Notes: a model not told the origin generated them from the sequence alone. DNA of 64,000 nucleotides from Verminephrobacter eiseniae EF01-2 (GCF_000015565.1 NC_008786.1:1364001-1428000), one strand, 5' to 3'. Shown: positions 26,679-36,763, counted from the first letter of the stretch. Program-made: numbers and translations.

Positions 26679-28001
26679 TTAGCTCTGTCTCAATTCAATG
26701 CGGTGGCTTTTATCGTTGGTGCCGGCAAAGAGCAGGGTCAGTGCAGCGCAGGCTGCAGCAGCCACCAGGTAGAAACTCGGTGCAACCTGGCTGCCTGTCG
26801 ATTGGATGAGGTAGGTGGCGATGAATGGCGCAGTTCCACCAAACAACATGACCGAAGCGTTGTAGCCAATGGAAATGGAACTCGCCCGGACCGTGGTGGG
26901 AAACATCTCCGCCATATAGGCAAAAAGTGGCGCAGCACCGGCAGCAATGAGGATGGCCATGAAGGCGCCCCCGATCATGCCGGTGATCGGGGTATTGCCT
27001 TGTGCCAGCAGAAGAAAGGCCGGGTAGGTGACGACCATGAGTGCCAGACTGGCGCCAAGGATCACCGGGCGTCGCCCCACGCGATCCGAGAGCGCACCCC
27101 ACATCGGCAGCGCGATGATATGAGCGATCAGGGTCACTGCCGTGATGGCAAATACCGAAGTCTGGTCGAATTTCGAGACGAGCCTGAGATAGGATGGCAT
27201 GTAACTGAGGATCGTATAAAAGCCGACGCCATAGGTGAGCGTGGCCCCGAAGGCGACGGCAATCCATCGGGACTGTTGCATGATACTCGCCTTCAGCGGA
27301 TTGGCCTCGGTTTTGGCTGCGCTCACCAATGCACGGAACATGGGTGTGTCTTCGATTTTGATCCGCAAATAAAGGCCGGCGGCCCCCAGCAGTAGCGCAA
27401 TCAGGAAAGGGACACGCCAGCCCCAGGCGATCATCTGTTGCGCCGATAGATTCGCCGTCAAAATGGCCATCAGCAGGGCACCGAGCAGCAATCCCACGGC
27501 CGACGCTGCGGGCAGCAGACTTGAAAACAAGCCGCGTCGGCCCTGGGGGGCATATTCATTGATGAATGAGGATGCCCCCGCAATCTCGCCGCCTGCGGAC
27601 AGTCCTTGAACGATGCGGCAGATCAGCAGCAAAACAGGTGCCAGCACCGACACTTGTTCATAGGTTGGCAAGATACCGATCGTGAAGGTCGCAACCGACA
27701 TCAGCACGATGACGAATGCCAGACAGCGTTGCCGTCCGATCCGGTCGCCAAGGTATCCGAAAATCAACCCGCCGAGCGGTCGGGCGAAAAAGGCCACCGC
27801 GAAAGTGGCAAAGACCGAGAGCAACGCCGCAGTCGGATCCGATGGAGCAAAAAACACCACGGCGAGAATCGTTGCGACATAGGCATAAACGCCATAGTCG
27901 TACCATTCGACAAAATGACCGATGACCCCTGCGGTCATGGCGCGCCTGAGTGTGGCGGGGTCTGCCGGGATGCTCGGTGCGATGGTCTGTGCGGTGGACA
28001 T
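26679..28001 (-). CDS. MFS metabolite:H+ symporter (MHS family)
   Basis: A 440-residue, 12-helix permease. Features of the MHS family (ProP, ShiA, KgtP, CitH) are the N-terminal GVIGHFVEWYDYGVYAY, the loop 2-3 motif GYLGDRIGRQ and its repeat GALSDRVGRRP, and GLSAGGEIAGA. Such carriers import osmolytes, dicarboxylates or aromatic acids with protons. As first gene of the five-gene catabolic operon it probably imports the substrate. The 226-bp region to the divergent gshA must hold its promoter. Confidence 0.9.
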   Translation of the reverse strand: MSTAQTIAPSIPADPATLRRAMTAGVIGHFVEWYDYGVYAYVATILAVVFFAPSDPTAALLSVFATFAVAFFARPLGGLIFGYLGDRIGRQRCLAFVIVLMSVATFTIGILPTYEQVSVLAPVLLLICRIVQGLSAGGEIAGASSFINEYAPQGRRGLFSSLLPAASAVGLLLGALLMAILTANLSAQQMIAWGWRVPFLIALLLGAAGLYLRIKIEDTPMFRALVSAAKTEANPLKASIMQQSRWIAVAFGATLTYGVGFYTILSYMPSYLRLVSKFDQTSVFAITAVTLIAHIIALPMWGALSDRVGRRPVILGASLALMVVTYPAFLLLAQGNTPITGMIGGAFMAILIAAGAAPLFAYMAEMFPTTVRASSISIGYNASVMLFGGTAPFIATYLIQSTGSQVAPSFYLVAAAACAALTLLFAGTNDKSHRIELRQS

Positions 28002-28227
28002 GGGACAGTAACCTCTCTGTTGCGTTGAGCGATCATGGCGCCAAAAGATAAAACATCAATATTGTTGATCATTCTGTGGCCACTGTCAAGCGGAGCTACC
28101 CCAGTGGGGCCGGCATGCTGCTCGCCGCCGGTGCCAGGAGGGCCATCACGGGCAGGGCTTGCGAAGCCTCGGTCTGACCCCCAAGTCCCTACAATCGAGC
28201 GCCAGCGCTTTCCGGGGGTTTGTTGCC

Positions 28228-29517
28228 ATGGTTCCGCATCTCATCACGGCCCTGACCGGGCCGATCAACGAACTCGAACAGCGCATCCTCGACTCGATGC
28301 CTGCCATCGAACGCTGGTTCCGCCTGGAATGGATGGAGCATCAGCCGCCGTTCTATACCTCGGTCGACATCCGCAATGCGGGCTTCAAGCTGGCGCCGGT
28401 GGACAGCAACCTGTTTCCGGGTGGCTGGAACAACCTGACCACCGAGATGCTGCCGCTGGCGGTGCAGGCGGCGATGGCCGCCATCGAGAAGATCTGCCCG
28501 GAGGCGCGCAACCTGCTGATCATTCCCGAGAACCACCAGCGCAATACCTTCTACCTGGCCAACGTGGTGCAGTTGCAGCGCATCTTCAACATGGCGGGTC
28601 TGAATGTGCGCGTGGGCTCGATCAGCCCCGAGATCAAAAAGCCCACCCTGATCAAGCTGCCCAACGGCGACAGCGTGACGCTCGAACCCGTGGTGCGCAC
28701 CAAGCGCCGTCTGGGTCTGAAGGACTTTGACCCCTGCACCATCTTGCTGAACAACGATTTGCTGGCGGGGCCGCCGGGCATCCTGGAAGAGATTCACGAG
28801 CAGTACCTGTTGCCCCCGCTGCATGCCGGCCGGAGCGTGCGCCGCTTGAGCACCCACTTCAAGAATTACGAAGAAGTGGCCAAGCGTTTGGGCAAGATGC
28901 TGGGCATAGACCCCTGGCTCATCAACCCCATGTACAGCCAGTGCGCTGCAGTGGACGGCACCGGGGGCAAGGGCCTGGGGCAGTTGCAGACCACGGTGGA
29001 CGCCCTGCTGGCCAAGGTGCGCCGCAAGTACAAGGAATATGGCATCAACGAGAAACCGTTCGTCACCGTCAAGGCGGACAACGGCCGTCCCGACATGGGC
29101 ATCATGACCGTGCGCGAGACCAAGGATCTCGATGCGTTGCAGCGCAAGGTGCGCCACATGATGGTGTTCGGCAAGGACGGTCAGCCGGCCAGCGCGCTCA
29201 TCGTCCAGGAGGGCGTTCTGACCCGCGAGCGGGTGAATGACGCGATAGCCGAGCCCGTGGTCTACATGATGGACCGCTATGTGGTGGGTGGCTTTTACCG
29301 CATCCACGCCGAGCGTGGCGACGACGAGAGTCCGCCGGATGCCGGCTTTGTGCCACTGGCTTTCGAGCACAGCACCCCGTCGCCCCAGTCCGGCGTTCGT
29401 CCCGGTGTCAGCGGCCCGAACCGTTTTTATATGTATGGCGTGGTGGCGCGCCTGGCCATGCTGGCGGCCAGCTATGAGCTGGAGGCGACCAACCCGGATG
29501 CCGAGGTGTACGACTGA
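28228..29517 (+). CDS. gshA: Glutamate-cysteine ligase, Acidithiobacillus-type
   Basis: A 429-residue protein of the separate proteobacterial GshA family (TIGR02049 type) unrelated in sequence to E. coli GshA. Recognisable family stretches are FYTSVDIRNAGFKLAPVD, FPGGWNNL, IPENHQRNTFYL and VKADNGRPDMGIMTV. It joins glutamate and cysteine, the first step to glutathione, in the cytosol. The ATG at 28228 (MVPHLITAL) is preferred over the upstream frame start at 28159. It lies 147 bp before kup on the same strand. Confidence 0.88.
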   Translation: MVPHLITALTGPINELEQRILDSMPAIERWFRLEWMEHQPPFYTSVDIRNAGFKLAPVDSNLFPGGWNNLTTEMLPLAVQAAMAAIEKICPEARNLLIIPENHQRNTFYLANVVQLQRIFNMAGLNVRVGSISPEIKKPTLIKLPNGDSVTLEPVVRTKRRLGLKDFDPCTILLNNDLLAGPPGILEEIHEQYLLPPLHAGRSVRRLSTHFKNYEEVAKRLGKMLGIDPWLINPMYSQCAAVDGTGGKGLGQLQTTVDALLAKVRRKYKEYGINEKPFVTVKADNGRPDMGIMTVRETKDLDALQRKVRHMMVFGKDGQPASALIVQEGVLTRERVNDAIAEPVVYMMDRYVVGGFYRIHAERGDDESPPDAGFVPLAFEHSTPSPQSGVRPGVSGPNRFYMYGVVARLAMLAASYELEATNPDAEVYD

Positions 29518-29664
29518 GGTGACTTCCCCCGCCGGACGCGCGAGCCGGCGCCCGTGCAGCGCAGGCGCGCAGCACGGGCGCATCACGGGCGCAGCGCGAG
29601 CGCACAATAGCGCTCCTCAAAGCAACGGAGCCCCGTCCGACCCAGCGCGCCGGGGTGGTGGTCA

Positions 29665-31533
29665 GTGCAAAGTTCCAAGTCATCGCTCGCAGCGCTCACG
29701 CTGGGCGCCATCGGTGTGGTCTACGGTGACATCGGCACCAGCGTGCTGTATGCCGTCAAGGAGGTCTTCGGGTCCGGCCATGTGCCGTTCACCCAGAGCA
29801 ATGTCTACGGCATCCTGTCCATCTTCTTCTGGACGCTGACGGTCATTGTCTCGCTCAAGTACGTGGTGCTGGTGCTGCGCGCCGACAACCATGGCGAAGG
29901 CGGCTTGGTCGCGATGCTGGCCCTGGCCTCCCAGGCCGTCAAGGACAAACCCCGTCTGCGCTCGGCGCTGCTGGCGGTGGGCATCTTCGGCACCTCGCTG
30001 TTCTATGGCGATGGCGTCATCACCCCGGCGATTTCGGTGCTGTCGGCCATCGAGGGGCTGGAGGTGGTCTCGCCCCACTTCAAGAAGTACGTGATCCCGA
30101 TCACGCTGGTGGTGCTGTTTTGCCTTTTCGCCGTGCAAAAGCGCGGCACCGGTGGCATCGGCAGGTTCTTTGGCCCCATCACCCTGGTGTGGTTTGCCAG
30201 CATTGCCCTGCTGGGCCTGGCGCATATCCTGGGGCACCCCGAGATCCTGTGGGCCTTGAGCCCGCACCATGCGCTGGGCTTCATGTTCGCCAACCCGGGC
30301 ACCAGTTTCATCATCCTGGGCGCCGTGGTGCTGTGCGTCACCGGGGCGGAAGCGCTGTACGCCGACCTGGGGCATTTCGGCAAGCGGCCCATCCGCCTGG
30401 CCTGGTTCGGCGTGGCCATGCCTGCGCTGACGCTGAACTACTTTGGCCAGGGGGCGCTGCTGCTGGCCGAACCCGGGGCGGTCCGCAATCCGTTTTACAT
30501 GATGGCGCCCGACTGGGCGCTGATCCCGCTGGTGGTGCTGGCCACCATGGCCACGGTGATCGCCTCGCAGGCCTTGATCACCGGCGCCTTCAGCGTGACC
30601 AAGCAGGTGATACAACTGGGCTATCTGCCGCGCTTGGGCATACAGCACACCAGCGTGCGCGATACCGGCCAGATCTACATGCCGCTGGTCAACTGGGGGT
30701 TGTTCGTGGCCATCGTGCTGGCGGTCGTGATGTTCCGCTCGTCGAGCAACCTGGCGGCGGCCTACGGGATCGCCGTGACGCTGGACATGCTGATCACCAC
30801 CACGCTGACCTTCTTTGTGATCCGTTACGGCTGGGGCTACCCGCTGGCGCTGTGTGTAGCGGCCACCGGCTGTTTCGCCGTGGTCGACCTGGCCTTCTTT
30901 GCCTCCAACCTGCTCAAGCTGTTCCAGGGTGGCTGGTTCCCGCTGATGATCGGTGGCATCGTGTTTGCGCTGATGATGACCTGGAAGGAAGGGCGCAGGC
31001 TGCTCAACGTCAAGCTGCGTGCCGACGCCCTCGATCTGAAGGATTTTCTGGCGTCGGTCTTCACCAACCCGCCCACGCGCGTCGAAGGCACCGCCGTCTT
31101 CCTGACCGCCGGAACCGGCGCAGTGCCCAATGCGCTGCTGCACAACCTCAAGCACAACAAGGTGCTGCACCAGCAAAACCTGTTCGTCACCGTGCACAAC
31201 CACGAAACCCCGTGGATCGGGCTGGACAGGCGGTTGCAGATCGAGTCGCTGGGCCATGACTGCTGGCAGGTCGTGATCCACTATGGCTTCAAGAACGACC
31301 TGGACCTGCCGCGCGCGCTGGCGCTGTTGCGCGGGCGCGGTTGCGACATCGAGCCGATGAGCACCAGCTACTTCCTGTCGCGCGACACCGTCATCCCGAC
31401 CATCGGCAGCGGCATGGCCCCCTGGCGCGAAAAGCTGTTTGCCCAGATGCACCACAACGCCAGCGGCGCCGCCGACTTCCTGCATCTGCCCAGCAATGCG
31501 GTGGTGGAACTGGGGTCGAAAATCGAAATATGA
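29665..31533 (+). CDS. kup: Low-affinity potassium transport protein Kup
   Basis: A 622-residue inner-membrane K+:H+ symporter with 12 predicted helices in the first ~430 residues and a cytosolic C-terminal domain. The family hallmark [20 protein letters not shown] opens the protein; other signatures are [13 protein letters not shown] and [18 protein letters not shown] at 29665 is the start since the family N-terminus ([14 protein letters not shown]) begins there. After the stop a CCCCCTG...CAGGGGG inverted repeat (31534-31570) could form a weak stem without a T-run. Confidence 0.95.
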   Translation: MQSSKSSLAALTLGAIGVVYGDIGTSVLYAVKEVFGSGHVPFTQSNVYGILSIFFWTLTVIVSLKYVVLVLRADNHGEGGLVAMLALASQAVKDKPRLRSALLAVGIFGTSLFYGDGVITPAISVLSAIEGLEVVSPHFKKYVIPITLVVLFCLFAVQKRGTGGIGRFFGPITLVWFASIALLGLAHILGHPEILWALSPHHALGFMFANPGTSFIILGAVVLCVTGAEALYADLGHFGKRPIRLAWFGVAMPALTLNYFGQGALLLAEPGAVRNPFYMMAPDWALIPLVVLATMATVIASQALITGAFSVTKQVIQLGYLPRLGIQHTSVRDTGQIYMPLVNWGLFVAIVLAVVMFRSSSNLAAAYGIAVTLDMLITTTLTFFVIRYGWGYPLALCVAATGCFAVVDLAFFASNLLKLFQGGWFPLMIGGIVFALMMTWKEGRRLLNVKLRADALDLKDFLASVFTNPPTRVEGTAVFLTAGTGAVPNALLHNLKHNKVLHQQNLFVTVHNHETPWIGLDRRLQIESLGHDCWQVVIHYGFKNDLDLPRALALLRGRGCDIEPMSTSYFLSRDTVIPTIGSGMAPWREKLFAQMHHNASGAADFLHLPSNAVVELGSKIEI

Positions 31534-31646
31534 CCCCCTGAACCGCCGCCGCTGCCCGCCCCGCAGGGGGCGCCGCCAGGGGCCGCGCGCGGGTGGCGCA
31601 GGGCGCCATGAGAAACTCGTATCTTTTTTTCGAGCCGCCCCACCCC

Positions 31647-32816
31647 ATGAAACGCATCCTGTCCGTGCTACGCCCCCTGGCCATCTTGGCTGCGCTGGCC
31701 CCTGCTGCCTTCGGTGCCCACGCCCAGGCGCCACAGCCGCCCGAAATCGCCGCGCGCGCCTATATCCTGCTGGATGTCACCGCCAACCAGGTGCTGGCGG
31801 CCAAGAACATCGACGCGCCGGTGGAACAGGCCTCGCTGACCAAGCTGATGACGGCCTATCTGGTGTTCGACGCACTGCGCGCCGAAAAAATATCGCTCCA
31901 GCAAAATCTGCCCGTGAGCGAGCGCGCCTGGAAGATGCCCGGCTCGCGCATGTTCATCGACCCCACGATGCAGGTGCCGGTCGAAGATCTGCTCAAGGGC
32001 ATGATCGTCCAGTCGGGCAACGACGCCGCCATGGCCCTGGCCGAAGGCGTGGGCGCCACGGCCGAGAACTTCGTCAAACTGATGAACGAACAGGCCAAGG
32101 CCCTGGGCATGCAGAGCACGAGCTACAAAAACCCCGAGGGTCTGACCGAGCCTGGCCACCTGTCGACGGCGCGCGATCTGGGCCTGCTGGCCACGCGCCT
32201 GATGAAGGACTTCCCGCAGCACATGCATTACTACGCCACCAAGCAGTACAGCTACCCCGGCACGCCGGCCAGCAACGCCAACAACCGCAACACGCTGCTG
32301 TACCGCGACCCGACCGTGGATGGCCTCAAGACCGGGCACACCGCCGCTGCGGGCTACTGCCTGGTGGCCACCGCCAAGCGCGAGTTCCCCGGCCTGGGCC
32401 AGCGCCGTCTGCTGTCCATCATGTTGGGCGCGGCCAGCGAAAGCGCGCGTGCCAACGAAAGCCAGAAACTGCTGAACTGGGGTTACACCGCGTTCGAGGC
32501 CGTCAAGCTGTTCGATGCCGGCCAGCCGGTGGCAACGCCGGCGGTCTGGAAGGGTCGGACGAGCCAGCTCAAGATCGGCCATGAAGAGGCCATCGTCATG
32601 ACCGTGCCCGCAGGCAGCACCGGCAGGATCACCACCCGGATCGCACGCCCCGACCCGCTGGTCGCCCCATACACCAAGGGCCAGTCGATCGGCACCTTGC
32701 AGGTGATGCTCGGTGACCAGACGCTGGGCGAGGTGCCGCTGGTGGCGCTCGAAGACGTGCAGGAGGCCGGCATTCTGGGCCGTGCCTGGGATGCGATCCG
32801 GCTGTGGATCAAGTAG
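31647..32816 (+). CDS. dacA: D-alanyl-D-alanine carboxypeptidase (PBP5/6 family)
   Basis: A 389-residue S11 peptidase. A signal peptide (residues 1-27, ending AHAQA) precedes the active-site motifs Ser63-L-T-Lys66, Ser123-Gly-Asn125 and Lys228-Thr-Gly230. The C-terminal beta domain ends with an amphipathic helix (AWDAIRLWIK) that anchors the enzyme to the outer face of the inner membrane. It trims the terminal D-Ala from peptidoglycan pentapeptides. The start at 31647 puts the signal peptide at the N-terminus; the longer frame from 31593 is unlikely. Confidence 0.94.
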   Translation: MKRILSVLRPLAILAALAPAAFGAHAQAPQPPEIAARAYILLDVTANQVLAAKNIDAPVEQASLTKLMTAYLVFDALRAEKISLQQNLPVSERAWKMPGSRMFIDPTMQVPVEDLLKGMIVQSGNDAAMALAEGVGATAENFVKLMNEQAKALGMQSTSYKNPEGLTEPGHLSTARDLGLLATRLMKDFPQHMHYYATKQYSYPGTPASNANNRNTLLYRDPTVDGLKTGHTAAAGYCLVATAKREFPGLGQRRLLSIMLGAASESARANESQKLLNWGYTAFEAVKLFDAGQPVATPAVWKGRTSQLKIGHEEAIVMTVPAGSTGRITTRIARPDPLVAPYTKGQSIGTLQVMLGDQTLGEVPLVALEDVQEAGILGRAWDAIRLWIK

Positions 32817-32921
32817 AGGCGGGATGCACGGCTCCAGTGCATCTGACCCAACATCCCTCGATGCGGCGCATCACGCCATGGACTGGCACCCCATCTTTCT
32901 TTGGCGGCTGCCGCACCATGG

Positions 32922-33390
32922 TCAGACTTTCAGCGCAAGTCGTTGGACAGGAATGAAGGGGTTTCCGCTGGCAAGGTAGATGACTTCATGCAGGGTGGCA
33001 TTGGCGTCCTCGTAGCTGGCGATATCGTTGGTTTGTGCGCAACGGGCAGTCCCTTCCAAGGCTGTCTGCAGCATCGGCCTTCGGGATGCAACGATGCGAC
33101 GCGCAGCCCAGCGGGTGAGCACGTCCTCCAGTTCGTCCAGGGCCTCCTCCATCATGGCAATGAGTTCGCTGGCCCGCAGCTTGCGCACATGGATGCCCGT
33201 GCGCGGCACGATATCGACAAGCCCCTGGACACCCAGCAACAGCAGTGCTTTGCGCACAGGCGTTCGCGAAGCATCGAGGCGCAACGCCAATTTTTCTCAT
33301 CGATAGGGGCGCCCGGGGACAGCGCACCGGACGGGATCTCCTCCTCCAAGTGCTTGCGAATGCGGTCGAATGCGGTCTTGAAGGTTCAAA
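32922..33390 (-). pseudogene. Frameshifted, truncated GntR-family (FCD) transcriptional regulator
   Basis: One minus-strand frame gives FDRIRKHLEEEIPSGALSPG and APIDEK, then after a shift at an A5 run the next gives LALRLDASRTPVRKALLLLG (the winged helix-turn-helix), VDIVPRTGIHVRKL and an FCD-like helical stretch that stops early after about 120 residues. An intact protein would have ~220 residues. It lies divergent to the acyl-CoA module, whose local repressor it probably once was; loss would alter that module's control. A single-base sequencing error cannot be excluded for the shift, but the early stop is separate. Confidence 0.7.
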
Positions 33391-33461
33391 GGGGCGGGGG
33401 TTTGTACGGGGTGCATCAATGTAAAAGTATTCAGAGAATTCTTTGACATATCTGACGCCCC

Positions 33462-34223
33462 ATGATGCGCCAACTTCCATCCCTGCAGATCAATGGCCGT
33501 GTTGCCTGCGTCACGCTGCAACGACCTGAAGCCGCAAACAAGCTGACGACGGAGGACCTGACCGAGCTGTGCAGGCATTTTCAAACGGTAGACCAAACGC
33601 CCGAGGTGCTGGTTTTGGTTCTTCGTGCGCAAGGAAAGCACTTTTGTAGCGGGTTTGATATATCGGCCATTGCCAAGGATAGCCAGACCGAGGGCAGCAG
33701 ATTCGGAAAAATGGTCGATGAACTCGAAAAATGCACAGCGGTAACCATCGCGGCCGTCCATGGCGGAGTTTACGGCGGTGCGACAGACATGGCGCTGGCA
33801 TGCGATTTTCGAATCGGCAGTCAAGACACCGAGATGTTCATGCCTGCCGCCCGGTTGGGGCTGCACTTTTACCTGTCCGGCATGGAGCGCTATGTCAGCC
33901 GGCTCGGGGTCGATGTCGCCAAAAGATTGTTCCTGACGGGCGAGAAGATGGACGCGCAGTCCATGTACGCCAGCGGATTTCTGACGCACCTCGTCGATCG
34001 CGCTGCATTTGATGAACAGTTGCAACGGCTCTCGGGCACGCTCAGCGCGATGGCGCCGCTGCCCCTGCTGGGCATGAAGAAACACCTCAACCACATCGCC
34101 CGGGGCATTGTTGACCCGGCTGCGGTGGCGGCGGATGTCAAGCGCAGCCTGCAGTCTGAGGATCTGGCGGAAGGAGGGCGCGCGTGGCAAGAGAAACGGC
34201 GCCCGATTTTCGCGGGGCGCTGA
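33462..34223 (+). CDS. Enoyl-CoA hydratase/isomerase-family protein
   Basis: A 253-residue crotonase-fold protein. The oxyanion-hole segments are GKHFCSGFDIS (near 58-68) and VHGGVYGGATDMALACDFRI (near 100-119). The position usually held by catalytic Glu in hydratases appears as Gly-Ala-Thr, so hydratase chemistry is uncertain and isomerase, hydrolase or other acyl-CoA chemistry is possible. It begins an apparent operon with a Bug binding protein (36-bp gap) and a CoA transferase. Two tandem ATGs at 33462 and 33465 are equally possible starts. Confidence 0.82.
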   Translation: MMRQLPSLQINGRVACVTLQRPEAANKLTTEDLTELCRHFQTVDQTPEVLVLVLRAQGKHFCSGFDISAIAKDSQTEGSRFGKMVDELEKCTAVTIAAVHGGVYGGATDMALACDFRIGSQDTEMFMPAARLGLHFYLSGMERYVSRLGVDVAKRLFLTGEKMDAQSMYASGFLTHLVDRAAFDEQLQRLSGTLSAMAPLPLLGMKKHLNHIARGIVDPAAVAADVKRSLQSEDLAEGGRAWQEKRRPIFAGR

Positions 34224-34259
34224 GGCGCAAAAAACCAATCTCTCACACCGGGGACAAGC

Positions 34260-35231
34260 GTGCAGCATGTCAGGCGTTTGCTCGCACTTGCGGTGATCAT
34301 CACTTTGTCGGCCAGTGCCGTCGCGCAGTCATATCCAGCCAAGCCAATCACCTTGGTGGTCGGGTTTCCAACCGGGGGCGGCGCAGACACCGTCGCCCGG
34401 ATCGTCACGAACAAGATGAGTCGCGTGCTGGGGCAAGCCATCGTCATAGACAACCGTCCCGGTGCGGGCACCACCATCGGTTCGGTCTTGGTCGCACATG
34501 CAGCACCCGATGGCTACACCTTGCTTCTGGGGAGTTCGAATCTGTACGGCAGCGATCAAATTCTCTACAGGAACGTGACTTACGACGGCGCCAAAAGCTT
34601 TGTGCCGATCTCCCGCTGGAGCTCTGCGCCGATGCTTTTGGCAGTCAACAAAGACTTCCCGGCGAACACGGCGCAAGAATTGATTGCGTTTGCCAGGCAA
34701 AGCCCGGGCAAGCTCTCCTATGCATCGTCGGGCATCGGCGTGGCGACCCACCTGGCTGCACTTTCCTTCGCGCGGGCCGCAGGTATTTCCATGCTCCATG
34801 TGCCTTTCAAGGGAGGCGCCCCTGCGCTGCTGGCGGTCGCCAGTGGCGATGTCCAGCTCGCATTTGGCACCCCGCCTTCGGTTCTGCCCATGGCCCAAGG
34901 AGGCAAGTTGCGTGTCTTGGCGGTGACCTCCGAGGCACGCTCGCCGATGTTCCCGGACATACCCGGCATGGCTGAAATTGGCGTCAAGGGCTATGACCAA
35001 ACGTTCTGGTTCGGATTATTCGGGCCAGCGGGACTGCCAACGGACATAGCGCAGAAGTTGTTCGATGCAAGTGTCATCGCACTCGATGACCCGCAAGTGC
35101 AGGCCAAGTTGGCAAAGTCCGGCAATGAAGCAAAGCCGTCTGCCTCGCTTGCGGAGTTCCGCGAGTGGGCCATGGCCGAGGGCAGGAAAGCCAAAGAGTC
35201 GATCCTGCGCCACGGCGTCACCATGGAATGA
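34260..35231 (+). CDS. Bug-family periplasmic binding protein (tripartite tricarboxylate transporter type)
   Basis: A 323-residue TctC-like protein with signal peptide (MQHVRRLLALAVIITLSASAVAQ) and the family opening YPAKPITLVVGFPTGGGADT, followed by GQAIVIDNRPGAGTTIGS and APDGYTLLLGSS. It should bind a carboxylate or amide in the periplasm. No TctA or TctB membrane genes are adjacent, as is common for the many orphan Bug proteins of Burkholderiales. GTG 34260 is the start. Its TGA overlaps the ATG of the next gene (ATGA), so the two are coupled. Confidence 0.9.
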   Translation: MQHVRRLLALAVIITLSASAVAQSYPAKPITLVVGFPTGGGADTVARIVTNKMSRVLGQAIVIDNRPGAGTTIGSVLVAHAAPDGYTLLLGSSNLYGSDQILYRNVTYDGAKSFVPISRWSSAPMLLAVNKDFPANTAQELIAFARQSPGKLSYASSGIGVATHLAALSFARAAGISMLHVPFKGGAPALLAVASGDVQLAFGTPPSVLPMAQGGKLRVLAVTSEARSPMFPDIPGMAEIGVKGYDQTFWFGLFGPAGLPTDIAQKLFDASVIALDDPQVQAKLAKSGNEAKPSASLAEFREWAMAEGRKAKESILRHGVTME

Positions 35232-36397
35232 GAACACCGGTGTCACATTCATCAAAAGGCCCCTTGGATGGTTACACCATCATCGATCTGACCCGCGTGC
35301 TGGCGGGCCCTTATTGCACCTTGCTGCTTGCCGATCTTGGTGCGCGAGTGATCAAGGTGGAGCAGCCGGGAGTAGGAGACGATGCCCGTCATATCGGTCC
35401 CTTTGTCGAGGGCGACTCGGCCTACTTCATGTCGGTGAATCGCAACAAGGAGTCCATTGCGCTGGATCTGAAGTCGGCTGACGATCGTCAGATTTTCGAG
35501 TCCTTGCTCCAAACGGCGGATGTGCTGGTCGAAAACTTTCGTCCGGGCACGATGGAGAAACTGGGGTATGTCTGGGAGGCGCTGCATGAGCGGCTACCGC
35601 GCTTGGTCTACACCTCGGTATCCGGCTTTGGCCAGACGGGGCCGTACAGCAAACGGCCAGCGTATGACATGGTGGTGCAGGCAATGGGGGGCATCATGAG
35701 TCTGACGGGCCAGCCGGGTGCGTTGCCGACACGGGTCGGTGTGTCGATCGGTGACTTGGCGGCGGGTCTGTATGCTGCGGTAGGAACTCAGGCGGCACTG
35801 TTGCAGCGCGAGCGCACGGGCTTCGGGGATCGGGTGGATGTGGCGATGCTCGACTGCCAGGTGGCTCTGCTGGAAAATGCCATTTCCCGGATGCAGGTCG
35901 ACGGGCGTGTGCCTGGCCCTCTGGGTTCGCGACACCCGTCCATCACGCCCTTTGACGTCTTTCGTGCACGAGATGGCTGGCTCGTCATCGCAGCGGGCAA
36001 TGATGCGGTGTTCCGCAAGCTGTGCGCGGTATTGGGCTTGCATGGATTGATCGAGGACCCGCGATTTTTGACCAACCACTTGCGTTGCCTGCATCATGAG
36101 GCGCTGAAGGCGCTGATCGAACGACAACTGAACTCGGCCCCATGCGCCGACTGGCAAGAAGTGCTGATGTCGAACGACATTCCGACCGGCCCCTATAACG
36201 ATCTGGCGGCTGTGTGCAATGACCCGCAGATCCAATCCCGGCAAATGCTGATACAGGTGCAGGCGCGAAATGGGCAGAGCCTGACCGTGGCAGGAAGTCC
36301 CGTGCATGTGGGAGCGCACCGAACGCCGCTGGTGCGGCAACCACCGCAGCTAGATCAGGATCGGCAAGCCATCCTGGCAAGCATCGGAATCAGCTGA
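35228..36397 (+). CDS. Family III CoA transferase (CaiB/BaiF type)
   Basis: A 389-residue enzyme of the interlocked-dimer CoA transferases. Signatures are DLTRVLAGPYCTLLLADLGA, VIKVEQP, NFRPGTMEKLG, SGFGQTGPY and GDLAAG with the likely catalytic Asp176. It would move CoA between carboxylic acids, e.g. from succinyl-CoA or an acyl-CoA product to the substrate. Its position with a Bug binding protein and a crotonase-like enzyme suggests uptake, CoA activation and conversion of one organic acid. Confidence 0.9.
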   Translation: MRTPVSHSSKGPLDGYTIIDLTRVLAGPYCTLLLADLGARVIKVEQPGVGDDARHIGPFVEGDSAYFMSVNRNKESIALDLKSADDRQIFESLLQTADVLVENFRPGTMEKLGYVWEALHERLPRLVYTSVSGFGQTGPYSKRPAYDMVVQAMGGIMSLTGQPGALPTRVGVSIGDLAAGLYAAVGTQAALLQRERTGFGDRVDVAMLDCQVALLENAISRMQVDGRVPGPLGSRHPSITPFDVFRARDGWLVIAAGNDAVFRKLCAVLGLHGLIEDPRFLTNHLRCLHHEALKALIERQLNSAPCADWQEVLMSNDIPTGPYNDLAAVCNDPQIQSRQMLIQVQARNGQSLTVAGSPVHVGAHRTPLVRQPPQLDQDRQAILASIGIS

Positions 36398-36459
36398 CGC
36401 CTGCGCGCGTCGTCGACCGGTGCCAGCGCAACCGGTGTGGGCCGTTGCGGCCCAGCCTA

Positions 36460-36619
36460 GTGTCGCGTCACCGATCATCTGTCGGTCTGCGCTGGCCATC
36501 GAAGCGCATCGCGGCGTTGCATCGCTTGCCAATACGCTCGGTATTGGCTGCACGATGCGCCTTGCGCTGCGCTCCGATGGCTGCGCGCAGCCTACGACAT
36601 CTGATCGGTGACGCGACAC
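36460..36619. mobile_element. 160-bp MITE, copy 1
   Basis: Non-coding element bounded by inverted repeats GTGTCGCGTCACCGATCA and its complement. The left flank is TA; the right flank is TG, a likely mutated TA. Inside, GCCAATAC-GCTCG-GTATTGGC forms a central hairpin and most of the element is self-complementary. It lies in the 440-bp gap between the CoA transferase and rpsL, which otherwise holds only the rpsL promoter region. Three further copies are in the window. Confidence 0.9.
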
Positions 36620-36734
36620 TGGTCCGGCGCCGCCGACCATGTCGAGGGGGGCGTCGGAATTCACGGACCTTCCCCTGCATCCGATCGGCGCGCCCGGGCG
36701 CATGGCTGAATTTTGAATTGGACGAGGCCGGGGC

Positions 36735-36763
36735 TTGCCGGCGCAGTCCGGTCCGGCTACATT
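36735..36763 (+). promoter_or_regulatory. Candidate sigma-70 promoter of the str operon
   Basis: TTGCCG (36735-36740) and TACATT (36758-36763) are separated by 17 bp, about 75 bp before the rpsL ATG. Both hexamers match four of six or better. The position fits transcription of rpsL-rpsG-fusA-tuf. Confidence 0.45.

Noticed and set aside
31534..31570. CCCCCTG...CAGGGGG hairpin after kup as a terminator
   Set aside because: Only a 7-bp stem with a 23-base loop and no T-run; too weak to call.
29680..31734. 684-codon open frame antisense to kup
   Set aside because: Low-complexity His/Gln/Arg-rich translation opposite a well-conserved transporter gene.
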